Source: Pseudomonadota bacterium (lineage in GTDB: Bacteria > Pseudomonadota > Gammaproteobacteria > Steroidobacterales > Steroidobacteraceae). Taken from it: a stretch of DNA of 43,417 nucleotides. The notes under the pieces are model-generated. The model was not told the DNA's origin and did not search any database. It saw only the letters and a program-made list of their open reading frames with translations. Position numbers and translations under genes: made by a program. The stretch lies in contig JAKARC010000020.1 of assembly GCA_021822385.1 (NCBI GenBank), forward strand, positions 1 through 43,417. Reading direction: 5' to 3'. Below, in pieces: positions 40,301-43,417 of the stretch (positions are counted from its first letter, which is position 1; the number at the start of each line of letters is the position of its first letter).

Positions 40301-40663
40301 ATGCGACCAGCTCAATTCAATTCAGCGCTGCGGCGCGGCGCGATGATCGCCGCCGTCTCGATACTGCTCGGCGGGTGCGTCTACCGCATGCCCATTCAGC
40401 AGGGCAATTACATCGATGGGCCGGCGGTACGGCAGCTGAAAATCGGCATGACCCGCTCGCAGGTGCTGTATCTGCTCGGCACGCCGATGATCAAGGATCC
40501 CTTCGACACCGACCGCTGGGATTACGTCTATTACTATAAACACGGGTACTTCAGCCGGCCGTACCAGAGCCGCGTCACCGTGTTCTTCCGCCATGGCAAG
40601 GTCACCCGCATCATTTCCGCGCATGTGCCGCGCGGGCAGCCGTTGATTCCTGGCGGCAAGTGA
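40301..40663 (+). CDS. bamE: outer membrane assembly factor BamE
   Basis: Lipoprotein of the BAM complex that inserts outer-membrane proteins, 120 residues. Lipobox LLGGC gives lipidated Cys26, followed by VYRMPIQQGNYI, typical of the family. The SmpA/OmlA fold shows IGMTRSQVLYLLGTPMIKDP, DRWDYVYYYKHG and VTVFFRHGKVTRI. ATG 40301 is fixed by the signal peptide. Convergent with rnfH, 4 bases apart. Confidence 0.97.
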   Translation: MRPAQFNSALRRGAMIAAVSILLGGCVYRMPIQQGNYIDGPAVRQLKIGMTRSQVLYLLGTPMIKDPFDTDRWDYVYYYKHGYFSRPYQSRVTVFFRHGKVTRIISAHVPRGQPLIPGGK

Positions 40664-40667
40664 AGGC

Positions 40668-41015
40668 TCAATCGGGCGCGGCCCGCGCGGGCTGCGCAGC
40701 GGCGGCACGCTCATCGCGCGGCCGCCCCAGCGCCTTGGCCGCATGGCCCCGGCGTCGCTCGCGCGGATCCTGGGAGAGCGGCCGATACAGCTCGATGCGG
40801 TCACCGTCCTCGGGCAGATCGGCGCGATTGCGCAGCTCGCCGAAGATTCCAACGGGCGCGTCCTCCCAGGGAATCGGAGCTGTGGGGGCGGCGCGGCGGG
40901 CTGCCGCGAGCGCATCCCCGATGCAGGCCCCGCCCGGCAGCTCGACCGCAAGCACATACTGTCGCTCCGGGGTGGCATAGGCCACCCAACAGTGCTTCAG
41001 GAGCGCGCGACTCAT
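40668..41015 (-). CDS. rnfH: RnfH family ubiquitin-fold protein
   Basis: A 115-residue protein of the RnfH (formerly UPF0125/RatB) family, a small beta-grasp protein of uncertain role. Conserved parts: HCWVAYATPERQYVLAVELP, VGIFGELRNRADLPEDGDRI and ELYRPLSQDPRERRR. The last 25 residues are Ala/Arg-rich. The ATG at 41015 overlaps the ratA stop (ATGA). No rnf electron-transport genes are present here; the name is historical. Confidence 0.93.
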   Translation of the reverse strand: MSRALLKHCWVAYATPERQYVLAVELPGGACIGDALAAARRAAPTAPIPWEDAPVGIFGELRNRADLPEDGDRIELYRPLSQDPRERRRGHAAKALGRPRDERAAAAQPARAAPD

Positions 41016-41461
41016 GTGCCGGCAAGCCCGACAGCCGGCGCGAACGCCCGGCTGCGGGCAACGAATGCATCGACCAGGGAGCTGACCGTCTCGGCGAAGA
41101 CCCGATCGAACAGCACCCCGGACAGCGCGCTCTTGAACTGGAAGCTCAGAGTGAGCTCCACGAGCGTTCCGGCACCCGCAGGCGTCAGCCGCCACTCCCC
41201 CTCGAGCCTACTAAACGGACCGCTCACCAGGCGCATGAGTATGCGGCTGTAGGGCTCCAAATGATTGCGCGTGGTGAACTCCCCGTGCAACGGGCCGCGC
41301 CCCACGCCGATGGTGGCAACGATTTCCGCGTCGCTGCGCGTGAGCACGCGCGCGTGCGTGCACCAGGGCAGGAACTGCGGATAACTGTCGATATCGTTGA
41401 TGAGCGCGAACAGCTGCGGCGGTGGCACGCTGACCAGCGCCGAGCGCTTGACCTCTCGCAT
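41012..41461 (-). CDS. ratA: RatA/Coq10-like START-domain protein
   Basis: 149-residue protein of the polyketide-cyclase/START fold related to yeast Coq10. MREVKRSALVSVPPPQLFAL, DIDSYPQFLPWCTHARVL and LTLSFQFKSALSG are characteristic. In E. coli RatA was described as a toxin blocking ribosome joining, while Coq10 relatives bind ubiquinone; the sequence cannot separate the two. The frame extends to 41503, but ATG 41461 gives the standard start. Divergent from smpB. Confidence 0.92.
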   Translation of the reverse strand: MREVKRSALVSVPPPQLFALINDIDSYPQFLPWCTHARVLTRSDAEIVATIGVGRGPLHGEFTTRNHLEPYSRILMRLVSGPFSRLEGEWRLTPAGAGTLVELTLSFQFKSALSGVLFDRVFAETVSSLVDAFVARSRAFAPAVGLAGT

Positions 41462-41537
41462 ACCTGTATTCTCCCAGGATCGGCCCGATAGGCACAAGGG
41501 CAACGCGAGAATCGCCGGTCGCGGTGTGCACGCGCGC

Positions 41538-41543
41538 TACAAT
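41538..41543 (+). promoter_or_regulatory. -10 element candidate for smpB
   Basis: TACAAT lies 26 bases before the smpB ATG in the gap to the divergent ratA. I see no good -35 at the correct distance. Confidence 0.35.
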
Positions 41544-41569
41544 GCCCACCCGCATCGAACCGCACCCGC

Positions 41570-42040
41570 ATGCCCGCCAACGCCCAAACCGCCCCACGGC
41601 TGATCGCCGAGAACCGCAAGGCACGCTTCGACTATTTCATCGAGCAGCGCCTCGAGGCCGGGCTCGCCCTGCAGGGCTGGGAGGTCAAATCAATGCGCGC
41701 CGGCCGCGCGCAGCTGCAGGAGGCTTACGTCTATATGCGCGGCGCCGAGGCATTCCTGATCGGTGCGCACCTCTCCCCGCTACCGTCCACTTCGAGCCAC
41801 GTGCAGCCCGATCCTGTCCGCACCCGCAAGCTGCTGCTGCACCGCAGCGAACTGAATGGACTGATCGGCGCGGTCGAGCGGCGCGGCTACACGATTGTGC
41901 CCCTGGAGCTGTACTGGAAGCACGGCCGTGCGAAACTTACGATCGGGCTTGCCAAGGGCAAGAAGCAGCACGACAAGCGGGCGGCGGAAAAAGACCGCGA
42001 CTGGCAGCGCGACAAGGCGCGGCTGCTGCGCCGCGGTTGA
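41570..42040 (+). CDS. smpB: SsrA-binding protein SmpB
   Basis: Binds tmRNA and brings it to stalled ribosomes. 156 residues. Core: [100 protein letters not shown]. The tail [20 protein letters not shown] is the basic helix that enters the mRNA channel. ATG 41570 has no clear Shine-Dalgarno. The ssrA gene lies 950 bases downstream. Confidence 0.97.
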   Translation: MPANAQTAPRLIAENRKARFDYFIEQRLEAGLALQGWEVKSMRAGRAQLQEAYVYMRGAEAFLIGAHLSPLPSTSSHVQPDPVRTRKLLLHRSELNGLIGAVERRGYTIVPLELYWKHGRAKLTIGLAKGKKQHDKRAAEKDRDWQRDKARLLRRG

Positions 42041-42043
42041 GGC

Positions 42044-42859
42044 TCAGGGCATGTGCAGGCCCTGCAGCAGCGTCGGCAGCGGCTGGGCGGCTGAAACGCT
42101 CTTGGAGCTGCTGAAGCTGTAGGTCAGATTGACCGTCGTCACCGTCAGAGTGTGCCGGACCTGCCCGAAGGGAGGGTTGGTGTTGTTGGTCACGTCCACG
42201 CCGATCGACAGCGCCAGATGCTTGTGCACCTTGACCTGCACCGTCAGATTATCGGTGCTCATCGTGTTCGTACTGCCGGATTCGATCAACATCGCGTTGA
42301 TCAGCTTGGCGTTCGCCGAGAAGCGATGGGTATATTGCGCCCCGAAATGCACCACCGCCTCGCCGATGGCCGGCTGCGGACGACGCGAGATCACTTCGCC
42401 GAAGGTGTTGTAGGTCAACGCCTCCGGCTCCTCGCGCAAATAGCCGGCGCCAAGCTCGGTCGAGAGCTTGTTCGCTTTCGATTCGATCAGCAGCCGTCCC
42501 ATGCCGCTGGCGCCACTTTCCTGATAGGCAAAGCCGTCGAATCGGTTGCGGTCGTACAGCGTGCCGGCGAACCAGAACGTGCGCTTGCTCAGCGTCAAGG
42601 TCGTTCCGAGCCGGGCGTGTTCGTCCTCCTGGGTGGAAATGCCGTTGGTGCTCGCGTAGTTACCGGACAGGCCCACGTTGTAGACCCACCGGCCGAGCTC
42701 CCGCGCCGCCGCCAGCTTCACATTGCCGCTATCGGTATTGGTAATGCCGCGTGAAAGATCAACTCCCAGAGACCCGTAAGTGGCCCACGCGGATTGCGCC
42801 CGCGCCGCGCCGCACACCGTCAGGGCAGCCGCAAAGGCTCCCCAGCACCACATCCGCAT
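42044..42859 (-). CDS. DUF481-type outer membrane protein
   Basis: 271-residue exported protein resembling the DUF481/YdiY salt-induced outer-membrane group. Signal peptide MRMWCWGAFAAALTVCGAARAQS, then alternating strands typical of a small barrel: LGVDLSRGITNTDSGNVKLA, RTFWFAGTLYDRNRFDGFAY and, at the end, TLTVTTVNLTYSF. The frame is open to an ATG at 42910, which has no ribosome site and lies upstream of a predicted -10; ATG 42859 with GAGG nine bases upstream gives a proper signal peptide. Lies on the opposite strand between smpB and ssrA; its substrate or role is unknown. Confidence 0.85.
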   Translation of the reverse strand: MRMWCWGAFAAALTVCGAARAQSAWATYGSLGVDLSRGITNTDSGNVKLAAARELGRWVYNVGLSGNYASTNGISTQEDEHARLGTTLTLSKRTFWFAGTLYDRNRFDGFAYQESGASGMGRLLIESKANKLSTELGAGYLREEPEALTYNTFGEVISRRPQPAIGEAVVHFGAQYTHRFSANAKLINAMLIESGSTNTMSTDNLTVQVKVHKHLALSIGVDVTNNTNPPFGQVRHTLTVTTVNLTYSFSSSKSVSAAQPLPTLLQGLHMP

Positions 42860-42893
42860 CGATCCAAACCTCGAGGGCGCCCTGCTCGGGCGC

Positions 42894-42922
42894 ATGAAAT
42901 TACGGAGCATATACTAAGTCAA
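42894..42922 (-). promoter_or_regulatory. sigma-70 promoter candidate for DUF481 gene
   Basis: TTGACT, 17 bases, TTTCAT: a good -35 with a weak -10, 35 bases before the chosen start at 42859. It supports the shorter start over the ATG at 42910. Confidence 0.35.
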
Positions 42923-42943
42923 ATGCTCAAGCTCGACGAATTA

Positions 42944-42961
42944 CCGCACGTGCGTGTGCGG
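42944..42961. repeat. inverted repeat upstream of ssrA
   Basis: CCGCAC-GTGCGT-GTGCGG is a perfect 6-bp-arm inverted repeat in the 135-base gap between the divergent DUF481 and ssrA genes, just upstream of the ssrA -10. It could be a protein-binding site; nothing further supports this. Confidence 0.4.
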
Positions 42962-42972
42962 CACGAGTGCGA

Positions 42973-42978
42973 TATGAT
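42973..42978 (+). promoter_or_regulatory. -10 element candidate for ssrA
   Basis: TATGAT (five of six) ends 16 bases before the mature 5' end of tmRNA. Transcription from here would give a short 5' leader for RNase P removal. No strong -35 is visible. Confidence 0.4.
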
Positions 42979-42994
42979 CGCGGCGGATTTCTCT

Positions 42995-43348
42995 GGGGGC
43001 GACCGGTTTCGACGCGGGTTGCGAACCTTCAGAGGCGTACCGAGGCGCAGTGCCCTCGTAAATCTCGCTGCAAAACTATAGTTGCCAACGACGACAACTT
43101 CGCTCTCGCCGCCTAACCGCGGCTGACCTCCGACCGGTCCGTGCCTGTGCGGTCGACTCGGGGGACGCGTTCACAGGCTCGCGATCCGGCGTGCGACGGG
43201 CCGGATCGTTAAGAGTCACCGTCCGCTGGCGCTTCGTCTTACCCTGCCTCTCGGGTGGCGCGGCGTGAGAACCAATGAGTAGGCTACGTACGTAGAGCCT
43301 GAAGTCTAGGACTTGCGGACGGGGGTTCGATTCCCCCCGCCTCCACCA
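42995..43348 (+). ncRNA. ssrA: transfer-messenger RNA (tmRNA)
   Basis: One-piece tmRNA of 354 nt. The 5' GGGGGCG pairs with CGCCTCC before ACCA, including a G-U at the third pair, the alanine identity element. The 3' T-arm GGGGG-TTCGATT-CCCCC is present. The tag frame runs from the resume codon GCC at 43084 to TAA at 43116 and encodes ANDDNFALAA, preceded by AGTTGCC like other resume sites. With the alanine from the charged tRNA-like end, the full tag is AANDDNFALAA. Works with SmpB, encoded 955 bases upstream. Confidence 0.97.
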
Positions 43349-43353
43349 ATACC

Positions 43354-43385
43354 AAAAGGTCAACAGATCGCTGTTGGCCTTTTTC
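43354..43385 (+). terminator. intrinsic terminator after ssrA
   Basis: AAAAGGTCAACAG-ATCG-CTGTTGGCCTTTTT forms a long stem with one G-T wobble, a four-base loop, and ends in a five-T run. It starts six bases after the CCA end of tmRNA and is the clearest terminator in the window. Confidence 0.9.
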
Positions 43386-43417
43386 TTGCCCGAACGCGCC
43401 GGTTCCTGCCGGTTCGG

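Noticed and set aside
40668-41461. RatA-RatB toxin-antitoxin system
   Set aside because: The families match, but RnfH/RatB is not an established antitoxin, and RatA belongs to the Coq10/START group; calling it a toxin system from sequence would be overreach.
43076-43363. Open frame on the minus strand across the ssrA 3' part (95 codons, with WWRRGESNPRP)
   Set aside because: It is antisense to tmRNA; this is a known false protein produced by the conserved T-arm sequence.

Overview
The window is a GC-rich stretch of a gammaproteobacterial chromosome. It holds conserved housekeeping genes packed almost end to end, with no insertion sequence, prophage, CRISPR array or integrase. The gene order (rlmE-ftsH-folP-glmM-tpiA-secG-tRNA-Leu-nuoA to N; dapB-carA-carB-greA; hrcA-grpE-dnaK-dnaJ; nadK-recN; fur/bamE; ratA-rnfH/smpB-ssrA) is typical of Gammaproteobacteria. 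HrcA together with a homogentisate pathway suggests the Xanthomonadales/Nevskiales/Steroidobacterales side, but I cannot name a genus from sequence alone.

Layout. 1-1100: an unknown secreted Gly/His/Phe-repeat protein cut by the window edge, and an unknown 181-residue protein, both on the minus strand. 1107-3805: fahA and hmgA, two enzymes of homogentisate (tyrosine/phenylalanine) breakdown. They are divergent from a MarR-type regulator (3880-4341), which overlaps a gene for a small exported protein with a C-terminal membrane anchor. 4950-19381: all fourteen genes of respiratory complex I, nuoA to nuoN, read right to left. Upstream come tRNA-Leu(GAG), secG, tpiA, glmM, folP, ftsH and rlmE on the same strand, with yhbY divergent. 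26058-32021: greA, carB, carA and dapB, with a promoter-plus-hairpin leader before carA. 32032-37022: dnaJ, dnaK, grpE and hrcA, with two heat-shock-type promoter candidates. 37128-39761: nadK and recN on the plus strand, convergent with fur. 40301-43348: bamE, rnfH, ratA, smpB, a DUF481 outer-membrane protein gene and ssrA (tmRNA), closed by a clear intrinsic terminator.

How the parts work together. The nuo cluster encodes a complete proton-pumping NADH:quinone oxidoreductase, including separate nuoC and nuoD. dapB, carA and carB supply lysine/peptidoglycan precursors and carbamoyl phosphate. HrcA, GrpE, DnaK, DnaJ and FtsH form a proteostasis group, and SmpB with tmRNA adds ribosome rescue. 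hmgA and fahA feed aromatic carbon to fumarate and acetoacetate, but the isomerase between them is not in the window.

I found no convincing new multi-gene system. The points most worth a second look are regulatory or local: the carA leader (a strong promoter, a terminator-like hairpin, and an open frame ending exactly on the carA start); a pair of sigma-32-like promoters of identical geometry before grpE and dnaK; a 10-bp-arm inverted repeat filling the hrcA leader where no CIRCE element is seen; a (DAHGGH)3 repeat inside NuoL; a tmRNA tag differing at two positions from the common one; and the repeat protein at the left edge. Several genes start with GTG or TTG, and those starts were chosen from Shine-Dalgarno position and overlap with the upstream gene.
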